A stretch of DNA of 64,000 nucleotides from Scolanthus callimorphus (GCA_033964015.1 JAWWUD010000061.1:241001-305000), one strand, 5' to 3'; numbered from the stretch's first letter, positions 1 to 12,052 are shown. Made by a program: numbers and translations. The notes: a model not told the origin generated them from the letters alone.

Positions 1-963
1 TACATGTGATATCAAAAAGCGCAAGGTCGATTTGAAATCACAAGTATGATTTCTGACCAAAATTGCACTCCATTCAAGTCAATTACCACTTTATTATATC
101 AATGTTGAAATCATTTCCATAGAAAATATTTTTCGAACTAAATGAGGGGAAATAACCAAACTTGAAAATGCAGCGCATGCTAGAAGTAGAACATTCTGCT
201 CGCGCAATGTCAAAAATCTTAAATCAGGTCAATTTAGGAATAAATTGACCTGCTGAGAGCCAATCAGATTGCAGAACACGTGTGTGATTTTAACATGGAT
301 ATAATAAAGGCTAACATGGGGCTTTATGCACTGGTACAAATGTCTCATGACAGTCAGCTTTGTTGTGCCATCCTTAAAATTCTTGTTGCCAGAGCAACCA
401 AATTAAGGGGGTGTGATGCTAATTTGCTTTTTTGACATTCACTTGACATTGGGAACATTTAATGAACATTTTACCATGAACTACATGTATTCAAATATTA
501 ACTGTAATCAGTATACCAATGGGCTTTCTATTGCATCATTTGATAATGTGAAATGTTGCCATAGTAACAAAAAATCCCTGTCTATCACAGTTATATTGGG
601 CAGGTGGCATGCCTTTTAAAAAAGACAAAACATTTAGAGGAACAGCATAACTAATAAAAAGGTAGGTATTGTTCATCATCTTGGGGAGTAGGGAAAAAAC
701 TTGCTCCTGTTTCACATGAGAAAAAATATTGCACCAAGTTATCTTGGTGTTGTGGCTAACACATGCAGCATGCACAACAAATAAAGTTGGCCCTATCCCC
801 GAGACAGACAGTTTACATGGAGCTGATGGCTATCCTAGCTACACAGATACCATATCTCCCAACCCAGAGTTGTCTCGGTCACATGTGAATTGGGGATTGC
901 ATAGCAGGGATGTCAACTGTCCAGGTTTTGCCATTTTTTTACCTCATCTCCGGGTCTCCCGGC
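1..963. other. AT-rich stretch without recognised gene
   Basis: No exon, domain or terminal repeat could be supported here on either strand. Open frames are short, lack splice context and show no family motif. Confidence 0.4.
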
Positions 964-1096
964 TTTTAAAGGCCCATCACCAACCGAGAGCCTTTGCGGA
1001 CTCTTAAGCCAATCAGAGCACCCGAAAAACAATGGATCAATTTGAAAACAAAAGAAAACTTGGCGCAAAGGCTCCCGTTGGTGATAGGCCTTTAAG
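964..1096. repeat. Small inverted-repeat element
   Basis: About 34-base arms (964-998 and 1063-1096) are near-perfect reverse complements; each carries the pieces TTAAAGGCC and GCCTTTGCG. The shape is that of a MITE or solo hairpin. No coding content. Confidence 0.6.
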
Positions 1097-1486
1097 TAAA
1101 ATCTCCTGATTTTCTTTGAAAAATTGCTATAGCTTTTTTTTTTGCTTCTGGTCCACTAAAATACAGCAAAATTTTGACATATTTAGGTATTTTCCTGTGC
1201 CAAAAGCCCTATATTTTGGTATCTCAAGGTTTTTTGAGCGACAGGGTTGACGTAACTCAGTATAGAAACTTGTCCAACCACCTTAAATGGTTTGCCATGA
1301 CAACAAATTGTCATTATTTTAAATATGACTGGCACAAATAAAGTAGACTGCCAGGCAAAATATTATTTTGATCTGCATATAAGCCCCATTGTGCTTGTCA
1401 AGCCTTTACATACCTGAGTACAACAATCAACTTCTGTCGCTTAAATTTCCTTTGATAACTGCACAAAAATTTCAGGTCCTCCTTCA

Positions 1487-2057
1487 GGGCATCTGACAGG
1501 GTGCGGAAATTTTTTGAAAATTGTGCAGAAATTTCAGGGCAAAATGTGTGGAAGAAAAGGCAAATTGTGCGGAAATTTAAATGCCTCTAAAACAAATTTA
1601 ATTCACCTCTTAAACAATTTCAGAGTTTAAATATGGTCTACCATTATGTATACACATCAAAAGATGCTTTTGCACACAAAGGCTTTGATAAAACAGGGGG
1701 GAAAATGTTAAAAGTTAACTTAGCTTAAGCTTAAATGTACAGAGAAATAGGCTAAATCACTTACTGGATTTCTGATAATAACACCTCTGAAACGGGTATA
1801 ATTCGCCTCTAAAACAATTTATACATACTGAAAGTTGCACTCCAATCTCCATCAACAGGGCATTTTTGTACTCAAAAGGGCAAGAGGGCAAGTTTTTGGA
1901 CAGAAATTTGACTAGAAACTCTCAGCAAGCTCTCGTTTTTTGAAAACAAGGGCCCAGGCTATTTTGTTCACCGGGAAAGCTGGTGCGGGGAAAGCTCTCA
2001 AGGTGCGGAAATGACCAAATTGTGCGGATCCGCACCACCGCACCCTGTCAGATGCCC
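1487..2057. mobile_element. MITE-like element, ~570 bp
   Basis: The left end GGGCATCTGACAGGGTGCGG at 1487-1506 is mirrored at 2038-2057. Just inside both ends lie copies of a GTGCGGAAAT-type motif. No transposase frame is present, so it would be non-autonomous. The target duplication is unclear. Confidence 0.6.
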
Positions 2058-2182
2058 TGTAGGTACAGTAAAAATTTTAAGGTCTTGCCTTTTCTCCCTA
2101 AGCATACTGATAAATAGTGAACAAATCAGGTCATGGATCCTATTTTTTGGGACCAGGGGCTCAAAAGTATAAAGATGATGGC

Positions 2183-2204
2183 GGGGGGGGGGGGGGGGGG
2201 GGGG
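2183..2204 (+). repeat. Poly-G tract
   Basis: An uninterrupted run of about 22 G. It could fold as a G-quadruplex and is also a likely place for length errors in the assembly. Confidence 0.8.
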
Positions 2205-2584
2205 AAGCTAAGGCAGGCATCTAGCCAGCAAAAAAACAGCGGGTGGATCCTCAACATAGGAGTCCAGTGAAGCTTAATGATTGCACCCCACAACATTACC
2301 AGCAATCTGAGACAAAATGGCCGCCGCGCTAATTATGCAGGCCTTGCAGGCCCTTTAAAAATGGCCGCCGGTCTTATAGGGATTGTATGGAGAAAAGTTT
2401 AAAATCTGAAATAAAAAGAGTACTGTAATTCGTGGACAACTTGCCGACCTCTAGATCAAAAGATTGAACACTATAGAACATTTCGATACATGTTAAAGAG
2501 CTTCAAACTTTACTTACGAAGCGCCAAATTTACTTTAGCGAACGCTGTCCTAACGGCTGTCTGTCCCTTATGTTTTACAGTAAA

Positions 2585-2850
2585 ATTAATAAATTAAACA
2601 AGCCTTACCTGTAAGGTGAAGTTTGATTGGAGTTCTACCTCCTCATTTATGCATAGAGAGATTACATGAGATAAGCGCATGCGCAGTGGAGATCATCCTT
2701 TGAAGTGGCCCATGTAAATACAAGATTACAGGGCGGGTATAGCAAGGCTAAAAACCAATGGGTGGGCATGTAATCTCTCTATGCATAAATGAGGAGGTAG
2801 AACTCCAATCAAACTTCACCTTACAGGTAAGGCTTGTTTAATTTATTAAT
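2585..2850. repeat. Perfect 84-bp palindrome, DIRS-end related
   Basis: Arms 2585-2668 and 2767-2850 are exact reverse complements around a 98-base spacer. Each arm contains TTCTACCTCCTCATTT, as in the ends of the neighbouring DIRS-like element. The spacer begins with GATAAGCGCATGCGCAGTGG, which also occurs (reversed) just inside the right end of that element at about 7395-7415. I infer a non-autonomous or terminal-only relative of the DIRS-like element; a simple rearranged end is the alternative. Confidence 0.7.
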
Positions 2851-3018
2851 TCTACCTCCTCATTTGCATATTCGAGATCACATGAGACTTCAAAGCCACA
2901 TGGGCCATAAAACCCCACCAAGACAAATGTAGAAATGTCAAAAAACCAGTACAATTGTGCATGGTCTGAACATATGGTTTTAATGTAAACCCTAAAATAA
3001 CCAGTAGACTTAATACTA

Positions 3019-4002
3019 TTACAAAGCAGAACTCAGGATAGCATTTCCAAAGTCATTGTCCACTCGAACTTCTTTCTTGTAATACGTAGCAAAGGTGCAT
3101 TGTGATGATCACCCTGCAGCTGCCATTATAGTTTCTATTGGGACTCCCTTTTGAAATGCAGCTGAGGTAGACGCTGCCCTTGTGCTATGTGGTCGAAATT
3201 CTTGGGTATCAATACCTGCTTGAGTCATTACTGATTTAACCCATCTAGAAACAGTACTTGAGCTTACAGGATTATGGGGCTTAGTGTAACTAAGAAAAAG
3301 TCTAGTATTTTGTGGACTGCGGTGTGGCTCTGTTCTTTCCAGATATGCCTCTAAATATGTTGCCACACAAAGTCGTTTGTCAGCAGGGAAAACAGGCAGC
3401 ACCAATACTGGCTGTGTTTTTCCTGGTTTAGATTGCTTCACAAGCTTGTGGATAACAAATGTATATGAGGTTTCGTCCTTAGACATCCCACTGATGTCCA
3501 TTAAGTGAACAGATTGGCATCTTTGCCCAGTGACTAACATGCATAACATAACTAATTTCTGAGTTAACAATTTGAGTGTCACCTTGGAAGCTGGACTCCA
3601 TGTTTTCAGTAAGTCCAACACTTTACAAACATCCCAAGTGCTATGGTATCTTGGTTGTGGTGGTCGATTCTGGTATGTAGCTTTAACTAGTCTCTTGATT
3701 AGAGGGTGTTCCCCAACAGTGTAATGACTATCAGCTAATTCAATAGCAGACGATAAGGCTGCTCTTGCAGTGTTAATAGCGGAGTAGCTACAGCCAGAGT
3801 CAAAAAGATGAGTTAGAAATTCAACCACATGGGCTACAGTAGGGCAAATGGGATCTTCACCTCTTTCTGCTGTGAAGACCCTCCATTTACGTAGATAAAC
3901 TCTGTACTGCTTGACAGTTCCTGTTCTCCATGATGACATAATGAGCTCACAAGCTCGTGCTGAAATGTTTTGATTCTGGATTTTTCCCCTGATAAGAGGC
4001 AT
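3019..4002 (-). pseudogene. DIRS tyrosine recombinase, nonsense at 3109
   Basis: The frame opens at ATG 4002 and reads 297 residues to a TGA at 3109-3111. The recombinase shows an LVTGQR segment (first catalytic Arg) and RPHSTRAA (His-x-x-Arg box). After the TGA the same frame continues for 30 residues to a TAA at 3019-3021 and includes SSQCTFATYYKK, the region where this family carries its nucleophile Tyr. A Trp normally follows the Ala-Gly before this segment, so TGG to TGA is the simplest explanation. The start overlaps the end of the RT frame by about 55 bases, as in other DIRS elements. As written the enzyme lacks its active-site Tyr. Confidence 0.88.
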
Positions 4003-5969
4003 GCCATCTTTTCATCTTGGGGTAGAGAGGATGAACTTTTGTCTTGTTGTGTGGTAACTGGAGAAGTGATTTGTCCCTTGGTAGCAGTACTGGCTGCTTG
4101 ATGAGTAGATGTGATATCTTTGGAAACCAGACTTGAGTCCGCCAAACAGGTGCAATCAATAATGCCTGGACTCGATCTTCTTGGACTTTCTGAATAACTT
4201 TGGATAACAGGCTAAAGGGAGGAAATAAATATACATATTTATTTGACCAGTCCATGCAAAATGCATCAGTTTTATATGCCTCTGGATCAGCATGCCATGA
4301 TACAAATGGCTTTAATTGGTAGTTATTCCGTGAGGCAAACAAATCAATTTCTGGTTTTCCCCATCGCAAAACCAAGCCCCCAAAAATCTTGGGGTTAAGT
4401 TGCCACTCTGTTCTATCATTGAACTTTCGACTTAGTCTATCTGCTATGTCATTTTGTATTCCAGGGATATGGGAGGCAGTCAGCCATATATTTTTGGCAA
4501 TACACCACTGCCAGATTTCCTGGCCACTCCATTACAGGCATGGGAATGAGTGCCACCCATATTATTTATGTAAGTTAATGCTGTGACATTGTCTAACTGC
4601 AAATGGATATGAACATCTCTTTCCTCTGCACAAAGGGCTATCAGCCCTAGCTTTGCAGCTTCCATTTCAAGGCAGTTGATATGTTTAGTGGTTTCATGTT
4701 CAAGCCACCTGCCCCCTGTGGGTTGGGACCCCTCCCTATGGGCGCCCCACCCTTCTAAGGAGGCATCGGTAGTAAGGGTAAAGTTTGGGCTGCCTTGGGA
4801 AAGTTTTTTAGTGTATTTCTGATGGCTGTGTAGCCACCATTCAATGTCTCTTTTGGCTGCTTCAGAAAACTGCATAAGAGCTTCAAATGAGCCTTTATTT
4901 GTTTTCAAAGCCTCGTTTTTCTCAATTTCTAACTGTTTGTAAAAAAGTGGGCCATACTCCACTCCCACAGAATAGGAGACTAAAAAGCCAATTAGTTGAG
5001 CTGCTTCTCTTATGCTGAAAAATGCCTTGTCTAAAATTGACTGGCAGTGATAAATAATGTTCTGGATTTTCTCTTCTGTGAGACTGATTGTCATTTCAAC
5101 AGAATTGAAATTAAATCCTAAGTGCTCAATGATTTGAGTTGGTACAGTGACAGATTTTTCCTGTGAAACCTGGAACCCTAGGTCTCGAAACAAGTTATGA
5201 GTTTCCACAATATTCCTCATACATGCATCATATGATTCCCCCATTAAAAAGCTATCATCTAAGTAGCCACTAGAGAGTAAACCTCTGGCTCGTAAAGTGG
5301 AATATACTGGCTTCATAAGTTTTGTGAATATCCGGGGAGCGGAGCTTAGGCCATTTGCTAAAGTCACATATTTATAAAGGTGGTTGCCAACTTGAAATTT
5401 AAGATACTTTTGTGACTCAGGACTGATGGACACTGAATAGTAGGCATCAGTCAAGTCTAGGGATGCCATAAAACAGTTTCTTGTTATCAAGTTGATGCAC
5501 GACTGAATGGTATCCATCTTGAAATGGACGTGTAAAATATGTTCATTTAGTTTTTTCACATTTAATATCAGCCTAAATTTTCCACTCTTTTTTAATCGTA
5601 AGAACACTGGAGATATAAATTCACCAGGTTCATGATCACATTTTTCAATAACCTGCTTGTTCAATAGTTCTAAGATAAGTGCATCAAGAGCTTTCTCCTC
5701 ATATTCACTAAAATTAGGTTGTTTATGCTGGAAATGTTGTATTGGGGGGGATTGAAACATAATTTTGTACCCATTACTATGTCCAAAATAGCTTTATCAG
5801 AAGTGATTTTTTCCCAGGCTTCCTGGTGAAATCTTAAGCGTCCTGCCGCTACTATATTTTTGTTTGCCAGTGTATTCTCACTGTTAATCACAGGTTTCTC
5901 TGTGTGTAAAGTAACATTTTGAGCACTGCTTACCTGAACATTAGTAACAGGTTTGCTAGGTAAGCTCAT
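3947..5969 (-). pseudogene. DIRS reverse transcriptase/RNase H, two frameshifts
   Basis: The protein opens at ATG 5969 with a segment containing AGRLRFHQEAWEKITSD, typical of DIRS pol N-termini. The frame shifts in a run of seven C (rc of about 5744-5750). The main frame (to 4480) carries the RT core: FISPVFLRLKKSGKFRLI, LDLTDAYYSV and the catalytic box YLDDSF, followed by an RNase H-like part with TDASLEGWG. A second shift near 4527 moves the reading to a frame with IWQWC, HIPG and IDLFASRNN, the usual C-terminal part of DIRS pol, ending at 3947. Both breaks look like single-base indels. Polymerase residues are intact; the break points stop translation. Confidence 0.88.
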
Positions 5970-7239
5970 TTTCTTGCCACTTGATTCTGGGGTTGACTTC
6001 TTGCCATGTTTTTGTACCTGCCTTTGTTTCTTCCAATGGGGTACCTTCCCCGGCTTAAAAAAGGAAATGGTTTCCTTTGTTCACTCCTTCCCTGTTGGCT
6101 GTTGGAGTTGGCATTGTGCCTTCTTTGTTTTGATGTGATTTTTGATGTCACTTTACTGGCCTCTGTGAGTTCTTTCACAGCTTTCCCCAGTTCTGACCCA
6201 AAAAGTAGATCTTTAATTGGAGTTTGATCACTGCAGAGCAACTTGTATTCAGATCTCATATCTGTTTTGAACAGTGCTCTGCGTCTCAGATCTATTTCAT
6301 GTGATGGATCACAAAGAAGGGATAACCCATCTGAGAGTGTTTGCATGGCAGTGTCTGCCGCTGGGTCTGGATGTGTAACTTTCATGAGGACAGTAAGCAC
6401 TTGAGCTACGGCTGTTATGCCCTTGACCAGTGTTTTTTGGGCTTTCTGTAACATGACATCATCAGTCTTGGTGTCTTTACTGACATTATTGAATATCTCT
6501 GGATTGACACGCACCACTTCCAGCCGTTTACAATTTCCTGGTGTTGGAAACTTGTCCATTAGCTCATCACGTGACTCTTTGCTCACGCCAATGCTTAGCA
6601 GTTCAGTCAGTAATTCCGACAAATCTGTATTTAAATCTTCTCCATCTTGTTGTGGTTTGTTGACTACTTTTGCCATATTAGTTAGAACACCAAACTGTTT
6701 CTTTGCCTTTTTTGGCGGAGGCTCGGGGATTTCCCCCTCTTCAGCTTCTGTATTGTCCTCGGGAGCTGGTTCACCTCTTTTATTAACTTCATCGTCAGTG
6801 TCGGATGACATTTCGTCGTCACCCGCCTGGAAGTTATCATAAGCTGTTTGATTTCCTGTACTACAGGCGTGAGGTTTGCCAGTGAGCCAGTTATGGATTT
6901 CAACTGAACTTTAATCTCCTCTACGTCCGTGCTTAAAGACGCTGAGCTCGTAGAAGCGCCTGACAATTTTGGCGCCAAAACATGGCCGTTGTTTTGCAAG
7001 GTTTTTCCCTCGGCCTTTTTGCCTGTTTGCTTTTCAGCAGGCTTCTTACCCTTTCGGGTGGGTTTGCCAGTGTTTTCTTTTCCCTTTCGAGTATCTTTGC
7101 TGGCATGATTGTCGAGTTTCTCGACTGTTTCCTCGCCTATCAGGCTTTCGCCTCGAGGTTCATTGATTCTGACCTCGTGGTCTCCCATTGAGTTTTGGCG
7201 AGTGTTGAGAGGATTTTCCAACTCTAAGTCCAGACTCAT
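5966..7239 (-). pseudogene. DIRS gag-like protein, one frameshift
   Basis: The first ATG is at 7239. The N-terminal 150 residues are rich in Lys/Glu/Thr; the frame then shifts near 6840 to a second frame that runs to TGA at 5966. The C-terminal half has an acidic stretch, a PPPKKAKK basic patch and an Arg/Gln-rich tail, consistent with a nucleic-acid-binding gag. There is no CCHC zinc knuckle. The gag stop and pol start overlap as ATGA at 5966-5969, suggesting coupled translation in the intact ancestor. Gag identity rests mainly on position, since DIRS gag proteins are poorly conserved. Confidence 0.7.
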
Positions 7240-7454
7240 CACCTCCTCAGCGATATTTCATAAAGGGCTTTCGCCTAGTGTCTGAACTGTGTTGTTTAGA
7301 AAACAGAAAAACTTGAAGATAAATGCAAAAAACACGAATTTGTTAGGTAGTTTCAAAGCGCGACTTCTCTCCACTGAAGGATACGCTCTAATGATCTCCA
7401 CTGCGCATGCGCTTATCTCATGTGATCTCGAATATGCAAATGAGGAGGTAGAAT

Positions 7455-8290
7455 CCGTCCTTAGGCCATTTTCCTTCGCATAAAGTTCACGGTACTGTCC
7501 GTACTCGAATCCCAGGTGCCGACCTCTCAAAATTGAGCCCTGTTCTGTTGTTGCACATCAAAATGAGCTATAAATCGGCCTTTAGAACGCCCCCAAAACT
7601 CCGCCAATTTTCTTTGAACACAGCACACTTTTTGCTAATAATCCATGCGAGATTTGAAGAAGAAGACATCGGCTTGAAGTCGTTTTCTAGCTCAAAATAA
7701 CTGCTACGGCCGTACAATCTCCCTCTGTGATCGCCATGCTTTTCACTGATAACCAGGCCTTCCCTGGGTAGGTTCTTCATGTATGATTTACTATAGTTTA
7801 CCGAATAAGTCCCCTTATAGTTGTCTCACTCGACCTAGTCAGCCATCATTTTACCTTCGCTGAGCCTCGCACACTATCATTCGCATCTTGAATGCCTGTT
7901 TTCTTTTAATGCAAAGTTAAACTGCAGCGTTGTGGTAAATAACATAATGCAAAAATATATATCTGCCCTCAAACATATCTGAAATACAGCTTTATTTACA
8001 TGCTACCACCCCTCCCCCTATTTTCGCCATATTGGATGGCACTTATGAGCATGCTCAGTGTGTTGGCTGACATTAATAATCGCAGGCGCGAAAAGTCTCG
8101 CATTGCTGGTAATGAAGTACTGGGGTATTTAATAGCAAAACAGCAGAAATATCAGATTTGAAGAAAATACAGCATTTTACACATTTTGCACTAGTTTATC
8201 AAGTCTTTTGAATCCCCCTAAAATATCTGGTAACCTTTTCAGTCGTCAAAAAGTCTCTGCAGTTGCAAATTTTGTCATGACTAAATTTAC
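7455..8290. other. Unassigned; one weak minus-strand ORF
   Basis: The only frame worth note is a 70-residue minus-strand ORF from ATG 7780 to 7568 (MKNLPREGLVISEKHGDHRG...). It has plausible codon use but no recognised domain and no clear splice sites. The rest shows nothing I can support. Confidence 0.2.
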
Positions 8291-8299
8291 TTAATGTGT

Positions 8300-8460
8300 G
8301 TTTCCAAAAAATATCCATTTCCCCCCCCCCCCCCCCACGGAAGGGATTGGAAATTCCAGAGGGGTGGGGGGGGGGGGTCAATTTACCTGATCTTTTCCAT
8401 ACAAACACTGTATTTTTCTTCGGAAATTCCAGAGGGGAGGGGGGGTCATTTCTCAACACC
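8300..8460. repeat. C-rich/G-rich hairpin repeat
   Basis: A C run, then ACGGAAGGGATTGGAAATTC, then a G run, followed by another G-rich copy of AAATTCCAGAGGGG. The same ACGGAAGGGATTGGAAAT core recurs at about 53909, so this is a dispersed repeat family. Confidence 0.55.
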
Positions 8461-8504
8461 CTTCCGTGATTTGTTCAGGACAATATTATCTTGGTGGAAT
8501 AATT

Positions 8505-8620
8505 AACCATTATCCTGCGAGATTGCGCAGAATATCGTCTGATACTTAGCCGACGAGGGACGAAGTCCCGAGTTGGCTAAAATCAGACGATATTCTGCAA
8601 AATCGAGCAGGATAATGGTT
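8505..8620. repeat. Palindromic MITE-like element
   Basis: Arms starting AACCATTATCCTGC at 8505 and mirrored at 8620 pair over most of the 116 bases, with the centre near CGAGGGACGAAGTCCCGAG. No coding content. Confidence 0.7.
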
Positions 8621-8806
8621 TTATTATTCAGCACAACGATAGCACAAAAACCCCCGAAAAAAGTGACTTTTGTGTGTTATTTACGAGCTCAAAACATCAC
8701 ATTTTCCTCAGAGACGGATATCGCAGGATAGCTGTCATGTACAGAAGACAGCTATTGGCGTTCCAATGACCATATTTAGGCAGTGCATCGATGTGCTGAA
8801 TAATAA
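8621..8806. repeat. Inverted-repeat element ending in TTATTATTCAGCAC
   Basis: TTATTATTCAGCAC at 8621 is mirrored at about 8793-8806. It abuts the previous hairpin, so the two may form one composite insertion. A minus-strand ORF crossing it (8697-8885) looks exon-like, with TTTCAG upstream, but falls largely inside the repeat. Confidence 0.5.
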
Positions 8807-9725
8807 CATGCATTATCTGAACAATTTTGTCACCACTGAAACAAAATAATCCCAGCAAATTCAACACTGTGGGACACTTTGTCAAGGTGGGGACACCCGA
8901 AAATATCTTTACTACAAGTGGAATAATTTTACTTTGTTATCTGTTTAGTGGGCATGATACACAGGCACTCATTACTGGTATGTAATCATTATGTATGTCG
9001 GGGGGAGAAACAAGTGAACTTTTCCCCTATATTTTAAGATTCTCCGGCATGTAGTCCCCCAAAAATTTGCATTCCCCCCAACTCATCAGAGAAATAATTA
9101 TGAGACATTTTACTAGGATTCCAGGCAATTGTGGCTAAAAGTGGCCAAAAATCCAGTTACTGAAACACTTAGAAGCTCTTGGCTTGATTGTGGTTTTTTT
9201 GGAAGAACTATAATATATGCCATAACAACTAGTAAAAATTGAAGAAATAAAATTTCAAAATTCATCACCTTGGAGTACTACAATAGGGAAACTCTATGTC
9301 AACCATGCAATTCTATAAAAATCGTCAGCTGTATATTGTCAGTATTGTAAATAAACTGAAACTGACTTTCCTTGTTTGCCATCTAGATTTCATAATGGAA
9401 ATAACATGAGTTACTATACTTGTATGCAGACCCTACAAAAAGATTAAGGATGTTAAATCATTAAGCCGCAAAGTCTAAAGTGTTCCAAATAATTGCATGG
9501 GTGGAGCAATTTTGGATGGAGCAAGTTTCATGTTCACAAGATGCCCATAAAAGCATCTTATGGTACTCTAATTTTCACCTAATTGCACTTGAAATACTGA
9601 AAATGGAGGTTTCGGGGAAAAATTGAGAAAATAAGAATGAGACATAAAAGCAAAAGAATTTCAGTTTGAGGGGGCATGCTCCCCCTGAGAAAATTTTGAA
9701 AAACTAGATACAAGATACTCCTATT

Positions 9726-9812
9726 CTGTCTGTTTCATTTTCTTCATCTCTTTCTAAAATTCCATAGCCTATAGAATTTCAGAAAGAGATGAAGAACATG
9801 AAACAAAGACAG
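9726..9812. repeat. Hairpin repeat
   Basis: CTGTCTGTTTCATTTTCTTC and following bases pair with the mirror copy ending at 9812, with a few mismatches. Probably a small MITE remnant. Confidence 0.55.
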
Positions 9813-10149
9813 AAACATAACAAGGGCTATTTTGATACTGAGCCAACAAATATGGGAAAACGTGAGTGTCTTTCTGTGCACTCTGCTAGCTTTTTATTCC
9901 GGCCTGAGCACGGAAAATTTTCTTGATAATTCACATTTCGATTGACTGGGAACAAACCGATCACCTACTCAGAATCCAAAACAAATTTAACCACATGTTG
10001 AAGGTTTTATCTTCAAGAAACAAAAGATAGCCGTTATCAGTGTCAATAGAATAAAGTAATTCTAATATATAGATTTAGCCACTCTGAAGGTCTGAACGAG
10101 ACCGTTTCCTCCTCGACTATCGAGTATCTTGTATAGATATGATGGTTAC

Positions 10150-10276
10150 CTTCTTCCTGCTCTGATTTGCCCGGCTTTTTCCGTTTTTGGCGTTTCTTTC
10201 TGCTTTTCTGATAATACGACCCATGTTTGTTTGTATTCGACGGCTTTCTCTTCACGTTGTTTATCCTTTGTGGCAT
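10150..10276 (-). CDS. Possible first coding exon of a basic protein
   Basis: ATG at 10276 starts 42 codons of a very basic peptide (MPQRINNVKRKPSNTNKHGS..., then KSRKKRQKRKK) that runs into a good splice donor, GAAG|GTAACC, at 10149. The Lys/Arg patch would suit a nuclear or nucleolar targeting signal, which is inference. An in-frame stop lies just upstream, which supports the ATG as a start. No downstream exon could be linked between 1 and 10 kb. A chance ORF is the alternative. Confidence 0.35.
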
Positions 10277-11979
10277 AATTATTTATAGCATGGTACTCCA
10301 GTTAGTTGTCTCTTCTAGTCCTTGAAACTCCGACTGGGAGAGAATTTCAAGGGGCAAGCTGGCAAACTTTCACGCACGTTAAATTTCAACAACCCCCCTT
10401 CCCTTGACAACGCGACGTACCCTCCCCCTGTTAGCTGAGCATGCTTGACGTCACAATTGAGCTATTATGACGTCAGCGATCACGGCCACGTTACACATCC
10501 GGGACTTGCCAAGACGTCCAAAATTCGGATCGACCCCTAGCAATTTCCACAGGTTACCCAATACTACGTAATGCTGTATTTACAGTTATCTGCCTTTATT
10601 TTGACGCTGTTTTCTTAGGTATGGTGCTCCGCTCTTCGGCGGCCTTCGGCCGCCGCAAGGAGCTCCGCTATAATTCTTTTGCAGGAATGCCAGTCGCCTC
10701 AATTAGTACAGGAAAATGGTGCAGGATTTATAGTGAATTGTGCAAATAAGGGAAACAAGCATCAAATTTGGCAGACAGTTAGAGTTTGACGAGCTGAACA
10801 TTTTTAGAAGTGGAGCCACGCCCCAAAATGGATACTTCCAGTTTTATAACCATGGAATTAATTATCGTCAATAATTTTTAAAACAACAGTTAACGTTTAT
10901 CAAACGCTGTAAAACTTAGGACTGTGATAAAGCAAAGGACGATCAATCATCATACATACAGAACCACACCCTTCGATAGATACTTCCAGAGATATTAGCG
11001 CTTTATCCAAATATAAGGAAATTGACCACAGAGAAACTGTATGGGGCTAGATGGTTTTGAAATTTTGTACATAGAATGTCTTAAGTAATGCAAGAAACTT
11101 GAGAGGTGGAGCCACGCCCCAAAATGGATACTTCCAGCTTTGCAGCAATGGAATTTGAATATCTGAAATATGTATTTCTAGAAACAACACTTAACGTCTC
11201 TCAAAAGTCTTGAAATTTGGGACCATGATAAAACAATCGCATTCGGTCATTATGCATACCGGGCCACGCCCATTGATGTCAACTTACAGAGATATTAGCG
11301 CCGGATTTTATATAAAACGAACACAGACCACTGTATGTGGCTAGACTATTTTGAAATTTGGTACATAGGATGTATTTACCACTGCAAGTGCCTTGAGAGG
11401 TGGAGCCACGCCCCAAAATGGATACTTCCAGCTTTTCAACCATTGAATCTATCTTAAAGATCTTTTAGAAACAGGTCTTAACGTTTAGTTTCAAAAGTCA
11501 TGCAACTTAAAACAGCGACAAGGGAAAGTACAATCGTTCATTATATGAACAGAGCCACACGCCCTTGATAAGTATTTCCAGAGATCATAGTACTGAATAC
11601 AATTATTAGCAAAATGGCTACTGAGAAACTGCATGTGGTCAGTCTTGTTTAAAGTTTGCAACATTGAATGTGTTGAGCGTTCCATTAAATTCGAGGTGGA
11701 ACCATGCCCTAAAACGAATACTTCCAATTTTGCAGGTATGGAATTTGTGTCTTACACTTCCAAAGAAGTATAAAACTGGTCAATTAGAAACTGTATGGGT
11801 GTGGTTCTGTGTGTCCTTTGGATGATCTTCAACTAAGTTTCATGATGTTTGAGAAACTTTTAAGCGTTGACCGAATTAATTTGTATAAGTAGACTAAAAT
11901 ATGAAAATCCGCGAACGAGGTGTTTTGCCAAGCTGGATCCTGAGAAACGGACCTGTCAACCAGTTGAACTGAGAAAAAT

Positions 11980-12052
11980 ATATATAATGAAAGGTTGACG
12001 AACAGCTTAAATAATCATCGTTTAAGCTGTTCGTCAACCTTTCATTATATAT
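11980..12052. repeat. Perfect 32-bp hairpin
   Basis: Arms 11980-12011 and 12021-12052 are exact reverse complements separated by nine bases. It lies close to the symmetry centre of the surrounding foldback. Low stem GC and no following T-run of transcript type; it is likely structural DNA or a tiny insertion. Confidence 0.85.

Larger units (their letters stand above)
2849..7454 (-). mobile_element. DIRS-like tyrosine-recombinase retrotransposon
   Basis: Inverted ends of 39 bp (2849-2887 and 7416-7454) begin ATTCTACCTCCTCATTTGC. Between them, on the minus strand, lie gag (5' side), RT/RNase H and tyrosine recombinase (3' side), which is the DIRS order. No integrase or protease of LTR-element type was seen. 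DIRS elements integrate through the recombinase and normally leave no target duplication, and none is visible. At least three single-base shifts and one nonsense codon make this copy inactive as written. Confidence 0.9.

Noticed and set aside
2849..7454. LTR retrotransposon or retrovirus-like element
   Set aside because: There is no protease, DDE integrase, primer-binding site or direct LTR; the tyrosine recombinase and inverted ends point to a DIRS-like element.
8697..8885. Minus-strand exon-like frame with TTTCAG acceptor
   Set aside because: It lies mainly within an inverted-repeat element and does not join to any other exon.
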